From contig SJCO01000006.1 of assembly GCA_005217565.1 (NCBI GenBank), positions 106,387 to 170,386 on the forward strand: DNA of 64,000 bases. The letters are read 5' to 3'. Positions 51,689 through 61,300 of the stretch are shown here, piece by piece; the first letter of the stretch is position 1, and every line of letters starts with the position of its first letter. A model generated the notes under the pieces. That model worked only from the letters and a program-made list of their open reading frames with translations. It ran no database searches and had not been told where the DNA came from. Made by a program: the position numbers and the translations under genes. This stretch comes from Puteibacter caeruleilacunae (GTDB taxonomy: Bacteria > Bacteroidota > Bacteroidia > Bacteroidales > Prolixibacteraceae).

Positions 51689-52381
51689 ATGAAGTTACAG
51701 GTTCATTTACCATCGTGGATTACTAATTGGTTTCCGGCTGCTTTGTGGACAATCCCTACAGAGCGGAAGGAGGTGTTTTTAACATTCGACGATGGTCCTA
51801 TACCTGAAATAACTCCGTTGATTCTGGATATCCTTGAAAAAGAGGAGGTGCCTGCTACATTCTTCTGTGTTGGAGAAAATGTGTTTAAGCATCCAGAGGT
51901 TTACCAGCAGGTGTTGGATGCCGGACATGCTGTGGGTAACCATACGTACAACCATATTCAAGGACTGAAAACCAGGAATAAGGAGTACTTTAGAAATGTT
52001 GAAAAGGCTGCGCAATTGATTGGATCAAACTTATTCAGACCTCCTCATGGGTGGCTGAAAAGATCACAATATAAATTGCTAAGTAAAAAATATAAGATGG
52101 TAATGTGGGATGTGATCAGTGTTGATTACAATCCTGCTGTTTCACCACAACAGTGTCTGAAAAATGTGATGGATTTTGTACGACCAGGATCAATTATCAC
52201 TTTTCATGATTCACTGAAGGCTGAGAAAAATGTATTGTATGCCTTGCCAATGGCAATAAAGCTGTTGAAGGAACAAGGGTATACATTTAGGAAAATTGAG
52301 TTTGAGAAGATAAAGCATATTTATACGGATACCCATTGGGGAAGATTCCGTGAGCAGAGGGAAAAGAGGAAGTTGGCGTAA
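51689..52381 (+). CDS. Polysaccharide deacetylase (NodB-type)
   Basis: The product has 231 residues (counting the GTG at 51686) or 230 from the preferred ATG at 51689. It has the NodB motifs in order: TFDDGP with the catalytic Asp and metal Asp (residues 34-35), HAVGNHTYNHIQG with the metal His85/His89, FRPPHGW, and STITFHDS near the C terminus in the form SIITFHDSLK. It should remove acetyl groups from a glycan such as peptidoglycan or a surface polysaccharide. No signal peptide is evident, only an aromatic stretch (WITNWFPAALW) that could touch the membrane. It directly follows the GT117 gene. Confidence 0.88.
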   Translation: MKLQVHLPSWITNWFPAALWTIPTERKEVFLTFDDGPIPEITPLILDILEKEEVPATFFCVGENVFKHPEVYQQVLDAGHAVGNHTYNHIQGLKTRNKEYFRNVEKAAQLIGSNLFRPPHGWLKRSQYKLLSKKYKMVMWDVISVDYNPAVSPQQCLKNVMDFVRPGSIITFHDSLKAEKNVLYALPMAIKLLKEQGYTFRKIEFEKIKHIYTDTHWGRFREQREKRKLA

Positions 52382-52418
52382 AGGAAATAATCTAAAAATC
52401 GAATAATCTTTTAAACAG

Positions 52419-53690
52419 ATGAAGGTCTTAATCATTGGTTCAGGTGGTAGAGAACATGCTTTGGCATGGAAAGTTAAACAAAGTGCAAAAGTTGATGAGC
52501 TTTTCGTTGCTCCTGGTAATGCAGGAACAGCTGAAATTGCAGAAAATATAAACGTAGGAGTAACCGACTTTGCAGCGATTAAAGAAGCTGTTCTGGAAAA
52601 GAACATCGACTTGGTTGTTGTTGGTCCTGAGGTGCCTTTGGTAGAAGGTATTCATGACTTTTTCCTTGCCGACGAGCAGTTGAAGGATATTGCAGTTGTT
52701 GGTCCTGTGAAAGCTGGCGCAATGTTAGAGGGTAGTAAGGATTTTGCTAAAGAATTTATGGCAAAATACGATATTCCTACTCCTGGGTATATGACAGTGA
52801 ATACAGAAAATCTGGAAGAAGGTGTTGCTTTCCTTAAAACCATGAAGGCTCCTTACGTATTGAAGGCTGATGGATTGGCTGCTGGTAAAGGAGTGCTTAT
52901 TATCAACGATATTGAAGAGGCTGAGGCTTCTCTTCGTGAAATGATCGGTGGTATGTTTGGTGATGCTAGTGCTAAAGTGGTTGTTGAACAACACTTGACT
53001 GGTATCGAATGCTCGGTATTTGTATTGACTGATGGTGATGGTTATAAGATTCTTCCTGTAGCAAAAGATTATAAGCGTATTGGAGAAGGCGATACTGGTT
53101 TGAATACTGGTGGTATGGGAGCTATTACTCCTGTTCCTTTTGCTGATGAAGAATTCATGAATAAAGTTGAGGAGCGTATCGTTAAGCGTACAATCAACGG
53201 ATTGAAAGCTGAGGGTATCTCTTACCAGGGATTCTTATTCTTAGGATTGTTTAACTGTGAAGGTGATCCTTATATCATCGAGTACAACGTAAGAATGGGT
53301 GATCCTGAGACTGAAGCTGTAATGCTACGTGTTAAGTCCGACTTGATGGAGTTGTTTGAAGGGGTTGCTGAACGTAATCTTGCTGAACGTGAGTTGGTAT
53401 TGGATGAGCGTACTGCATGTACTGTAATGTTGGTGTCAGGTGGGTATCCTGGAAAATATGTGAATGGTAAAGTGATGAGCAACCTGGATCAGGTGGATGG
53501 TAGTGTATTGTTCCACGCTGGGACTAAGCAAGACGGCGATGATGTTGTTACTAACGGAGGTCGTGTAATTGCTGTGAGCTCATACGGAAACTCTATGGAC
53601 GAAGCTTTAGCTTGTTCATATAAGAATGCTGAAAAGATCGATTTTGAAGGTGTTTACTATCGTAAAGACCTTGGTTTCGACTTGAAATAA
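52419..53690 (+). CDS. purD: Phosphoribosylamine-glycine ligase (GAR synthetase)
   Basis: Second step of purine synthesis: joins phosphoribosylamine and glycine using ATP. The 423-residue length is normal. It shows the N-terminal MKVLIIGSGGREHALAW, the ATP-grasp region starting near residue 100 (KDFAKEFMAKYDIPTPGY, LKADGLAAGKGVLI), the signature NTGGMGA at about 228, the substrate loop YNVRMGDPETE near 289, and the C-terminal domain (VMLVSGGYPGKY). It is 37 bp after the deacetylase gene and followed by a strong terminator. No other purine gene is next to it. Confidence 0.97.
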   Translation: MKVLIIGSGGREHALAWKVKQSAKVDELFVAPGNAGTAEIAENINVGVTDFAAIKEAVLEKNIDLVVVGPEVPLVEGIHDFFLADEQLKDIAVVGPVKAGAMLEGSKDFAKEFMAKYDIPTPGYMTVNTENLEEGVAFLKTMKAPYVLKADGLAAGKGVLIINDIEEAEASLREMIGGMFGDASAKVVVEQHLTGIECSVFVLTDGDGYKILPVAKDYKRIGEGDTGLNTGGMGAITPVPFADEEFMNKVEERIVKRTINGLKAEGISYQGFLFLGLFNCEGDPYIIEYNVRMGDPETEAVMLRVKSDLMELFEGVAERNLAERELVLDERTACTVMLVSGGYPGKYVNGKVMSNLDQVDGSVLFHAGTKQDGDDVVTNGGRVIAVSSYGNSMDEALACSYKNAEKIDFEGVYYRKDLGFDLK

Positions 53691-53703
53691 TTTGAGATTA
53701 TTG

Positions 53704-53737
53704 CGGGACTGTATCTTGATGCGGTCCCGTTTTTTAT
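53704..53737 (+). terminator. Rho-independent terminator of purD
   Basis: CGGGAC (53704-53709) pairs with GTCCCG (53724-53729), loop 14 nt, followed directly by TTTTTTTATTATTTTG. It sits 13 bp after the purD stop. Confidence 0.85.
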
Positions 53738-53743
53738 TATTTT

Positions 53744-54736
53744 GTGGATATGTTACTTCGGGTTTTTAAATCAAATCAGGCTTATAACTTTTTGTTGGTT
53801 CCTATTGTGGCATTGGCGATTTGGATGGTCTCTTTTTTACGCCCCGAATTGACTGTGGCGATTGAGGAGAAGGATGCAATGTTGCTGTATTTGCCTTTTT
53901 TGAAGCTTGCAAATTTGTCTCCTTTAGGATCAAAAATTCTGGCCTTGGTATTATTGTTGGTATTGTCATTTCAGAGCCTGAAATTGAATGTCGACTTTGC
54001 ATTTATTCGCGTGCGCAATTTCATGTCATCAAGCTTAATGGTGCTGATTGCAAGTGGTTTGAATGAGATGCATGTTCTTCATCCTGTGTACCTGGCAGCG
54101 ATCTGTCTGTTTTTGGTTATCTACAATGTTTTTAGGGGATTACAACGAAGCTCGGCGCTTAGTAATGAGTTTAATGCTGGCTTCATGACTGGTCTGGCTG
54201 GGTTGTTTTATGCTCCGGCATTTTTCTTCTTTCCATTTGTATGGATTGGTATTATTGTGGTACGAAAAAGTCCACAGTGGCGTGACTTCTTCCTGGCACT
54301 AATAGGTCTGGCAGTCCCTGTGATTTTAGCCTCAGGATATCTGTTTGTTTTTGATAAACTTTATCTTTTTACCGAACCTTTGCAATCGCTATGGGTGCAT
54401 AACAAGAAATTGATCAGTGGCGATTTTCCTGTACAGATTTATCTTGGTGTATTGATTGTCCTTACGCTTATTGGTACTTTCTTTATGGTTGCTCGTAACT
54501 ACGATGAGAAGAAGGTGAGCTCAAGAAAATACTTTAAATTATTCTTCTGGTTATTTGTAAATGCGCTGGCCGTGTTGGTTTTAATACCTTCGGTTTCGCA
54601 TGAGATATTTATTATACTTGCAATTCCGCTCTCTTATTTGATTGCAAATTATTTCGTTTTTATGAAACGTACATTGTGGGGAGAGGGATTGTTTTTGGTG
54701 CTTATATCGATTATTATTTATCTGCAATTTACTTAG
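53744..54736 (+). CDS. DUF6427-like polytopic membrane protein
   Basis: A 330-residue protein with about nine to ten membrane segments and almost no loops, beginning FKSNQAYNFLLVPIVALAIWMVSFL. The start is GTG at 53744 or ATG at 53750, the latter more likely. The recurrent FNAGFMTGLAGLFYAPAFFFFPFVWIG and SPQWRDFFLALIGLAVPVI are typical of the DUF6427 proteins of Bacteroidota, whose function is unknown. The stop is 3 bp before the carbamoyltransferase gene, so the two are surely coupled. It begins right after the purD terminator. Confidence 0.75.
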   Translation: MDMLLRVFKSNQAYNFLLVPIVALAIWMVSFLRPELTVAIEEKDAMLLYLPFLKLANLSPLGSKILALVLLLVLSFQSLKLNVDFAFIRVRNFMSSSLMVLIASGLNEMHVLHPVYLAAICLFLVIYNVFRGLQRSSALSNEFNAGFMTGLAGLFYAPAFFFFPFVWIGIIVVRKSPQWRDFFLALIGLAVPVILASGYLFVFDKLYLFTEPLQSLWVHNKKLISGDFPVQIYLGVLIVLTLIGTFFMVARNYDEKKVSSRKYFKLFFWLFVNALAVLVLIPSVSHEIFIILAIPLSYLIANYFVFMKRTLWGEGLFLVLISIIIYLQFT

Positions 54737-54739
54737 CAA

Positions 54740-56398
54740 ATGCTGAATAAAGAGAAGGCAACACTGGCTGTTTATGGGATTCAGGATAGGGATGAATATC
54801 CTTTCCCGATGTATGTGCATGATCATAACGTGGCTTTGATGCATAGGGGGAAGGTTGAACAATTTGTTCAGCTTGAACGCATAACCAGACGCAAGCGAGA
54901 TAATCAGCTTCATATTCATCTTTCTGACTTGATGAGAGAGATGAAAATGGCTGGTAGGGATGATTTTGACTTGGTGTTTGTGGATAATGTTGTTGGGCGT
55001 TCTTTCATTTCATCACGTGGTAATATTCGATTTGAAGCTCCACTTAACGAAGATTTGTCAACTGGTATTGAAAAGGGCCGCTGTTGGTGGTTTGATCGTG
55101 AACGTGAGGCTTATGTATTGAATCATGAGCTTGCCCATGTTTTTACGTGTCTTCCTTTTTGTGGCTCATTTAAGGATGATAGCTTGCTTGTTCATTTCGA
55201 TGGTGGTGCTAGTCTGAGTAATTTCTCTGCCTGGACTTATAAAGATAATAACATTGAATCGGTTGAATATCATTGGGATCTGAAGTTATTAACAACCATG
55301 TATAATGCCAATGCTTTGGTGTTTGGTATTATTGGAGCAAAACTTCATGATCAGAATGCTGTCCCCGGAAAGATGATGGGATACGCATCGTTTGGAACTT
55401 ACCGTGAGGAACTGGAAGTATGGCTGAGTAAGCATAACTGGTTTGAAGATTGCTGGGGAAAACGCTCTGTTTTCTTTAATGCTGCACGTGAGGAGATGTG
55501 CTGGGATGGTCGCTTTTTTGACTTGAAGGATCCTTTTTTACAGGATATTGTGGCTACCATGCAAGGTGTTTTTGAGCGTGAGCTTATTGCTCGGTTGGAG
55601 ATGCTGCAAAGAAAGACTGGTTGCAAGAATCTTTATCTCACTGGTGGTTGCGCCTTGAATATTGTGGCTAATACTGCGATTATTGATCAGGATATTTTTG
55701 ATCTTGTATTTATTCCGCCTTGTACTGAAGATTCAGGATTGGCGTTGGGAGCGGCTGCTTTTATGGAGTGGATGAAACATGGTGAGGTTGCTATTCATGA
55801 TCCATACCTGAATAACTATGGTCTCGAAAATGGTGAGATGGAGTATACCAATGAAGATCTTGAAGAGGTGGCTCAGCGTCTTGTTCGTGGTGAGGTTTTA
55901 GCGGTATGTAATGGTTTAGGAGAGGCTGGACCTCGTGCCCTTGGCAACCGTAGTATCATTGCTTTGGCTAATTCTGCAAAGCTGGCGCGTAAGGTTAGCA
56001 TTACGCATAAAGGTCGTGAGTGGTATAGACCTGTGGCTCCAATATTGCTCGAGAAAAATGCTCGTCTTTTTGCTGGTCGGGATGTTATTCATCCGCTAAG
56101 TAAATATATGCTGCTCGATTTTAGGGTGGTTGATGAGTATAAAGCGGAGATGGCCGGGGTGGTTCATGTTGATGGAACTTCTCGTATGCAGGTGCTGTTC
56201 GATCGTAGCGATAATCCGTATATGTATGATTTACTTTCTTTATTACACGAAAAATATAATGTTCGTGCCTTAATTAATACTTCTTTTAATAAACGAGGAG
56301 AGCCTATTGTTCATACTCCCGAAAATGCCATTGATTCAGCAAAGAACCTGGGATTGCAAGGTGTGGTTGTTAATGGCAAACTGACCGAGTGCTGCTAG
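54740..56398 (+). CDS. Carbamoyltransferase (NodU/CmcH family)
   Basis: A 552-residue enzyme of the carbamoyltransferase family that transfers a carbamoyl group from carbamoyl phosphate to a hydroxyl, with an N-terminal Kae1-like domain and C-terminal domain. Visible marks are HDHNVALMHRGK (nucleotide-site His early in the fold), NHELAHVFTCLPFCGSF, LVHFDGGASL, the LYLTGGCALNI of the Kae1-like part (~residue 295), and the C-terminal GEAGPRALGNRSI with REWYRPVAPI. The acceptor is probably a sugar or lipid headgroup of the envelope, but nothing here identifies it. It pairs with the DUF6427-like membrane protein. Confidence 0.88.
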   Translation: MLNKEKATLAVYGIQDRDEYPFPMYVHDHNVALMHRGKVEQFVQLERITRRKRDNQLHIHLSDLMREMKMAGRDDFDLVFVDNVVGRSFISSRGNIRFEAPLNEDLSTGIEKGRCWWFDREREAYVLNHELAHVFTCLPFCGSFKDDSLLVHFDGGASLSNFSAWTYKDNNIESVEYHWDLKLLTTMYNANALVFGIIGAKLHDQNAVPGKMMGYASFGTYREELEVWLSKHNWFEDCWGKRSVFFNAAREEMCWDGRFFDLKDPFLQDIVATMQGVFERELIARLEMLQRKTGCKNLYLTGGCALNIVANTAIIDQDIFDLVFIPPCTEDSGLALGAAAFMEWMKHGEVAIHDPYLNNYGLENGEMEYTNEDLEEVAQRLVRGEVLAVCNGLGEAGPRALGNRSIIALANSAKLARKVSITHKGREWYRPVAPILLEKNARLFAGRDVIHPLSKYMLLDFRVVDEYKAEMAGVVHVDGTSRMQVLFDRSDNPYMYDLLSLLHEKYNVRALINTSFNKRGEPIVHTPENAIDSAKNLGLQGVVVNGKLTECC

Positions 56399-56530
56399 TC
56401 TAAAGGTTTCAGTCCGGCTGGAGGACAAAGACTATTTTTCTTCGATTTTAGGAGCTGCCGTGTAACCTTTCGTTATGTTATTCGTCATAATTAAGGTCAG
56501 TTAAAATGGCAATCTGAAAGAAAATTGGTT

Positions 56531-56574
56531 TTTTGTGTAATGAAATAGCGTGACTGATTACTTATTACACGAAA
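56531..56574. promoter_or_regulatory. Inverted repeat upstream of the ABC export operon
   Basis: TTTTGTGTAAT (56531-56541) against ATTACACGAAA (56564-56574) is an 11-bp inverted repeat with one mismatch and a 22-nt centre, 108 bp ahead of the operon's first ATG. It may be an operator. The rest of the 283-bp gap (56399-56681) shows nothing else notable. Confidence 0.4.
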
Positions 56575-56681
56575 CATGATCTACTTTCGATTAAGAAAGA
56601 CCCTTCGATAACTTTCCATTTGATTGTAAAAATTAAGTGCAGATAAACTTGTGTAAAAAGAATATATAAGGCTGTAATATT

Positions 56682-57419
56682 ATGATAAACTTAAAGGAAA
56701 TCAATAAATCATATATCACTGGGCACAATAAGCTTCATGTGTTGAAAGGAATTGATTTGCATATTGAGGAAGGCGATTTCGTTTCCATAATGGGATCCTC
56801 TGGATCGGGGAAGTCTACCTTGCTTAATATCCTGGGTATTTTAGATCATTATGATTCTGGAGAGTATCATCTCAACGGGCAGTTAATTAGAATGATGTCG
56901 GAGAAACAAGCTGCCTTGCTTCGTAATGAAATGGTGGGTTTTGTCTTCCAGTCGTTTAACTTGATATCGTTCAAAAATGCAATGGAGAATGTTGCTCTTC
57001 CTCTTTACTATAAGGGTGTAAAGCGAAAAGTGCGCAATAAAATTGCTATGGAATATCTCGAAAAACTTGGATTAAAAGAGTGGGCTGAGCATATGCCCAA
57101 TGAGTTATCGGGTGGTCAGAAACAGCGTATTGCTATTGCCCGAGCATTAATCTCTCAACCTCGTATAATCCTTGCTGATGAGCCTACCGGGGCGCTCGAC
57201 TCTTCAACATCAATTGAGGTAATGAATATTCTTAAAGAGATTAATGAACAGGGTAAAACAGTGTTGATTGTTACTCATGAGCATGATATTGCTGGAATGA
57301 CTAACAGGATTATCCGCTTGAAAGATGGTGTGATTGGTTCGGATATCCGTAATGGTGATTTGAAAGACTTCAGGAAGTATGTGAAGGATGAAAACCATGT
57401 ACATAAAGTAACCGAATAA
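56682..57419 (+). CDS. ABC transporter ATP-binding protein (MacB/LolD type)
   Basis: A 245-residue ATPase with complete motifs: Walker A GSSGSGKS (38-45), Q loop VFQSFNLISF, signature LSGGQ (142-146) with KQRIAIARAL, Walker B IILADEP (162-168), and the H-loop His in VTHEHD. The length and the FQSFNLI stretch are those of the MacB/LolD group, which powers periplasmic extrusion rather than passage through the permease. It heads a five-gene operon with two FtsX-type permeases, an adaptor and a TolC protein, that is, a MacAB-TolC-like exporter. Confidence 0.93.
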   Translation: MINLKEINKSYITGHNKLHVLKGIDLHIEEGDFVSIMGSSGSGKSTLLNILGILDHYDSGEYHLNGQLIRMMSEKQAALLRNEMVGFVFQSFNLISFKNAMENVALPLYYKGVKRKVRNKIAMEYLEKLGLKEWAEHMPNELSGGQKQRIAIARALISQPRIILADEPTGALDSSTSIEVMNILKEINEQGKTVLIVTHEHDIAGMTNRIIRLKDGVIGSDIRNGDLKDFRKYVKDENHVHKVTE

Positions 57420-57429
57420 ATCCGTTGTC

Positions 57430-58695
57430 ATGTTTGATAGAGATAAATGGCAAGAAATATTTAGTACGATAAAGAAAAATAAGCTTCGTACTTTTCTGAC
57501 TGGTTTCAGTGTTGCATGGGGAATTTTCATGCTGATGATTCTGCTGGGATCGGGTAATGGATTGCATAATGGGGTTCGTATGAACTTTAATCGTAATGCG
57601 CTAAATGCATTGTGGACCTGGACCGGGGAGACGAGTATTCCTTGGAAAGGTTTAAAGACTGGGCGCCCTATTCGACTTACCAACGACGACTATACAATAC
57701 TAAAGCGTATTGAAGGAATTGAATGTATATCCGGTAGGATTGGTTTTAGTAACTCGACATTTGTTCATAAGGCTGAAACGGGTTCCTACTATGTTGAGGC
57801 TGTGCATCCAGATATAGGAGTTGTTGAGAACCATCTGCTTGATGACGGTCGTCACATTAATGATTACGACATAAAAAAGCGTCGTAAGGTGATTATTATT
57901 GGTACCGATATTAAGGAAGCACTGTTTAAGGATGAGGATGCTATAGGTAAGAATGTAAAAGTCAATGGTATCATGTTTAAGGTGATTGGTGTATTTCATA
58001 AGTATCAGTCTACACGTAATCGTATTGCATATATTCCTTTATCAACAGGTCAGGCAGTGTTTAACTGGGGAAATCGTATTCAGAGTTTCGCCTTTACTAT
58101 ATCAATGACCGATAAACTTGGTAGTATAGCGGTTGAGAATAAGATTCGTGAAACCCTTGCCTTGAGACATCGATTTGATCCTGAGGATAGAAAGGCGCTG
58201 GGAAGTTATAATTCATTGAAGGATTTTACGGAGATGAATAATGTTTTCTTTGGCATTAAAGCATTCGTATGGATCATCGGTATTTTCACTTTGATAGCAA
58301 GTATTGTTGGTGTTAGTAACATCATGTTGATTGTTGTAAAAGAGCGCACCAAAGAAATCGGTATTCGTAAGTCGCTTGGTGCTACTCCGGGATCTGTTAT
58401 TGCTTTAATTCTGTTGGAATCAATTCTAATTACAACCATCGCAGGATATATCGGATTGGTTATCGGGGTTGGCATAATGGAGGTGGTTAATTTGATTACT
58501 GAACAAATTGCTGCCGGACAAACTGTAGATGCCGGAGAAAGAGGAGGTGGTACCATGTTTAGAAATCCAACTGTAGATCTGAATATCGCCTTAGCGTCGA
58601 CTGCCTTGTTGATCGCTGCTGGTACTATTGCAGGTTATTTCCCTGCACGAAGAGCTGCTCGTATTAAGCCAATCGAAGCTTTACGTGATGAATAA
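57430..58695 (+). CDS. MacB-like ABC permease 1
   Basis: A 421-residue FtsX-type permease: cytoplasmic start FDRDKWQEIFSTIKKNK, TM1 at about 24-42 (LTGFSVAWGIFMLMILLGS), a ~250-residue periplasmic domain of the MacB kind (VIGVFHKYQSTRNRIAYIPLSTGQ), then three membrane helices (AFVWIIGIFTLIASIVGVSNIML, IALILLESILITTIAGYIGL and the last near residue 385-410) with ERTKEIGIRKSLGATPGSV between them, the coupling segment to the ATPase. It starts 10 bp after the ATPase gene. It is a paralogue of the next gene. Confidence 0.92.
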   Translation: MFDRDKWQEIFSTIKKNKLRTFLTGFSVAWGIFMLMILLGSGNGLHNGVRMNFNRNALNALWTWTGETSIPWKGLKTGRPIRLTNDDYTILKRIEGIECISGRIGFSNSTFVHKAETGSYYVEAVHPDIGVVENHLLDDGRHINDYDIKKRRKVIIIGTDIKEALFKDEDAIGKNVKVNGIMFKVIGVFHKYQSTRNRIAYIPLSTGQAVFNWGNRIQSFAFTISMTDKLGSIAVENKIRETLALRHRFDPEDRKALGSYNSLKDFTEMNNVFFGIKAFVWIIGIFTLIASIVGVSNIMLIVVKERTKEIGIRKSLGATPGSVIALILLESILITTIAGYIGLVIGVGIMEVVNLITEQIAAGQTVDAGERGGGTMFRNPTVDLNIALASTALLIAAGTIAGYFPARRAARIKPIEALRDE

Positions 58696-58718
58696 TTAAT
58701 GAAATCAAATCCATAGAT

Positions 58719-59996
58719 ATGTTTGATCTTGATAGATGGACAGAAATATTTAGTGCGCTTAAAAAGAATAAGCTGAGAAGCTTCCTGACTGCTTTTGGTG
58801 TGTTTTGGGGAATTTTTATGCTGATGATTCTTGCTGGGGCTGGCAACGGACTGCAGAATGGTGTGCAACATGGTATGAAAAGCTTTGCTACAAATTCATG
58901 CTTTGTGTGGACCGATCCTACAAGTAAACCTTATAAAGGCTTTAAGCGTGGAAGACGTTGGGAGTTTGATAATACTGATAATGAATACCTGAGACAGAAG
59001 GTCGATAAAATTGAATATATGGCTCCCCGATTGTTTGGATGGAACCTTCGGACTGGTGACAATACGATTCGTGGAAAGCATACTGGTTCGTTTACAATCA
59101 TGGGGGATTATCCTGTTTACAATAATATTGATCCGCATGATTTGCTTAAAGGGCGCTTTATCAATGAAATTGATATCAAGGAGAAGCGAAAGGTGTGCGT
59201 TATTGGTACCCGAGTTGAGGAATTGATGTTTGAAAAGGATGAGAATCCTATTGGACAGTATTTAAAGGTGATGGGGATTTATTACCAGGTGGTTGGCGTT
59301 CATGATCCTGAAAATCCGAATGTGAATTTTGGTGGACGAAAGGAGGAAACCATTTACCTTCCATTTACGACCATGCAACAGGCTTATAACTATGGTAATG
59401 AAGTGCATTTTTATGCCATCACGGCCAAGAAAGGGAATAACGTTGCTGAAATGGAGAAGGAGATAATTACGCTGCTGAAAAAGCGACATTCAATTCATCC
59501 TGATGATTCGCAGGCTGTGGCTCATGTAAATGTAGAGAAGCAGGTGAAGCAAATGGATATGTTATTCATGGGGATTAATATTCTTGTGTGGATTGTAGGT
59601 GTAGGTACTTTGCTGGCAGGTGTGATTGGTGTTAGTAATATCATGTTGGTAATCGTGAAAGAGCGTACTCAGGAGATTGGTATTCAGCGGGCACTTGGTG
59701 CTACTCCTGGAAGAATCATAGGACAGATCATGTTGGAAAGTGTGTTCTTAACAACCTTAGCTGGCTATATCGGTCTCTCATTGGGAGTGTTCTTACTGGC
59801 CGGAGTGAATAGTCTGCTCGATAGTATACGGGCTTCAGGTAATGGAGATAATCTGTTTATCCGGGATGTTGAAGTTGATCTAACATTGGCGCTTATTTCA
59901 TTAACAGTGTTGATTATTGCTGGATTGTTTGCGGGCTTAATCCCTGCACGTCGGGCAATACAAATCAAACCAATCGATGCATTGAGGGATGAGTAA
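58719..59996 (+). CDS. MacB-like ABC permease 2
   Basis: A 425-residue FtsX-type permease, parallel to permease 1 through its length: FDLDRWTEIFSALKKNK, LTAFGVFWGIFMLMIL, the coupling segment ERTQEIGIQRALGATPGRI and the C-terminal ARRAIQIKPIDALRDE. The periplasmic domain differs most (YYQVVGVHDPENPNVNFGG). With a single ATPase gene in the operon, the two permeases probably form a heterodimer on one ATPase homodimer, where E. coli MacB is a homodimer with a fused ATPase. The gap to permease 1 is 23 bp. 142 bp follow before the adaptor. Confidence 0.92.
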   Translation: MFDLDRWTEIFSALKKNKLRSFLTAFGVFWGIFMLMILAGAGNGLQNGVQHGMKSFATNSCFVWTDPTSKPYKGFKRGRRWEFDNTDNEYLRQKVDKIEYMAPRLFGWNLRTGDNTIRGKHTGSFTIMGDYPVYNNIDPHDLLKGRFINEIDIKEKRKVCVIGTRVEELMFEKDENPIGQYLKVMGIYYQVVGVHDPENPNVNFGGRKEETIYLPFTTMQQAYNYGNEVHFYAITAKKGNNVAEMEKEIITLLKKRHSIHPDDSQAVAHVNVEKQVKQMDMLFMGINILVWIVGVGTLLAGVIGVSNIMLVIVKERTQEIGIQRALGATPGRIIGQIMLESVFLTTLAGYIGLSLGVFLLAGVNSLLDSIRASGNGDNLFIRDVEVDLTLALISLTVLIIAGLFAGLIPARRAIQIKPIDALRDE

Positions 59997-60138
59997 GGGA
60001 AAAAGGAAACCGGAGAAGGGAGATTGGAGAGATACCTTTCAGCGTTCGTAGGACTTAGAAGCGTGTAACGCAGAAAACAGAACAAATAAAGAATAGATTA
60101 AAATATTATAATCGATAATCTGAAAAATCGTTAAACAA
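59997..60138. other. Purine-rich repeat-like spacer within the ABC operon
   Basis: The first ~45 bases (GGGAAAAAGGAAACCGGAG then AAGGGAGATTGGAGAG) resemble the purine-rich repeat at 43236-43306. The rest is plain A/T-rich sequence leading to the adaptor's ATG. No terminator is seen, so the operon probably continues through. Confidence 0.35.
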
Positions 60139-61239
60139 ATGAAAGCACTTAGAATTATACTTATTGTTTTTCTTGGAGTTTTATTTCTTGGAACAATAGG
60201 ATTTCTGGTAAAGAAATCGATGAAACAACCAGTAGTATTTGAGACTGAAAATCCATTCATCTCAAGTGTGTCCAGAAAGACCGTTGCTACAGGTTCGGTG
60301 GTGCCACGAAAGGAGATTGAGATTAAACCTCAGGTTTCCGGAATTATTGAAGATGTGTATGTTGAGGCTGGTGATAAGGTAGGTAAAGGTGATATAATCG
60401 CAAAAGTGAAGATTATTCCTGATATGGTAAATCTTAACAGTGCAGAGTCGCGCGTGAATAGAGCTCGAATTAGCTTTAGTGATTCAAAGCTTGACTTTGA
60501 TCGTAAGCAAGGATTATTCGATAAGCAGGTTATTTCATATGAAGAATATCAGAAGGCAAAATTGTCATATGATAGCTCTAAGGAAGAGTTAGAGGCAGCG
60601 GAGAATAACCTTGAGTTGGTGAAGAATGGTGTGACTAAGAAGTCGAAAAATGTTACTAACACGTTGATTCGTTCAACAATCGATGGAATGATACTGGATG
60701 TTCCTGTGAAGGTTGGTAATTCAGTTATCCAAAGTAATACCTTTAATGATGGTACTACTATTGCTTCTGTTGCAGATATGACAGATATGATTTTTGAGGG
60801 GAAGGTTGATGAAACAGAGGTAGGTAAGATTAAAGAAGGTATGCATATTATGCTGACTATCGGTGCAATTGAAGGAGAGTCGTATGATGCTTACTTGCAA
60901 TATATCTCACCAAAAGGGAAAGAAGAAAATGGTGCTATCCAGTTTGATATAAAAGCGGATGTGAAGTTGAAAGCTGATCAGTTCATTCGTGCAGGATACA
61001 GTGCTAATGCTGATATCGTGTTAGAAAAAGTAGATAGCGTTATGGTTATCCATGAGGCATTACTGAAATTTGAAAATGATTCGGCTTTTGTAGAGATTGA
61101 ATTGCAAGAACCTCAGCAGTTTGAGAAGCGTTTCGTGGAGACTGGTATTAGCGATGGTGTGAACATTGAAATAAAGAAGGGGCTGGAATTAGAGGATAAA
61201 ATCAAAGGAAAAGAGAGTAAGCCAGAAGTGAAGAAATAA
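60139..61239 (+). CDS. HlyD-type periplasmic adaptor of the ABC exporter
   Basis: A 366-residue membrane-fusion protein anchored by an N-terminal helix (residues about 5-24) rather than a lipid. It shows the first lipoyl half (KTVATGSVVPRKEIEIKPQVSG, IEDVYVEAGDKVGKGDIIAKV), a helical hairpin (about 95-165), a second lipoyl half (TLIRSTIDGMILDVPVKVGN), and beta domains with MIFEGKVDETEVGKIKEGM. The C terminus is Lys/Glu-rich. It bridges the permeases and the TolC channel encoded next. Closest in plan to MacA. Confidence 0.92.
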   Translation: MKALRIILIVFLGVLFLGTIGFLVKKSMKQPVVFETENPFISSVSRKTVATGSVVPRKEIEIKPQVSGIIEDVYVEAGDKVGKGDIIAKVKIIPDMVNLNSAESRVNRARISFSDSKLDFDRKQGLFDKQVISYEEYQKAKLSYDSSKEELEAAENNLELVKNGVTKKSKNVTNTLIRSTIDGMILDVPVKVGNSVIQSNTFNDGTTIASVADMTDMIFEGKVDETEVGKIKEGMHIMLTIGAIEGESYDAYLQYISPKGKEENGAIQFDIKADVKLKADQFIRAGYSANADIVLEKVDSVMVIHEALLKFENDSAFVEIELQEPQQFEKRFVETGISDGVNIEIKKGLELEDKIKGKESKPEVKK

Positions 61240-61300
61240 TTTACTTTAGGCTGAATAATCGGATTTTACTTATATTGGCTTTAGATAAAATAAGGAAGAC

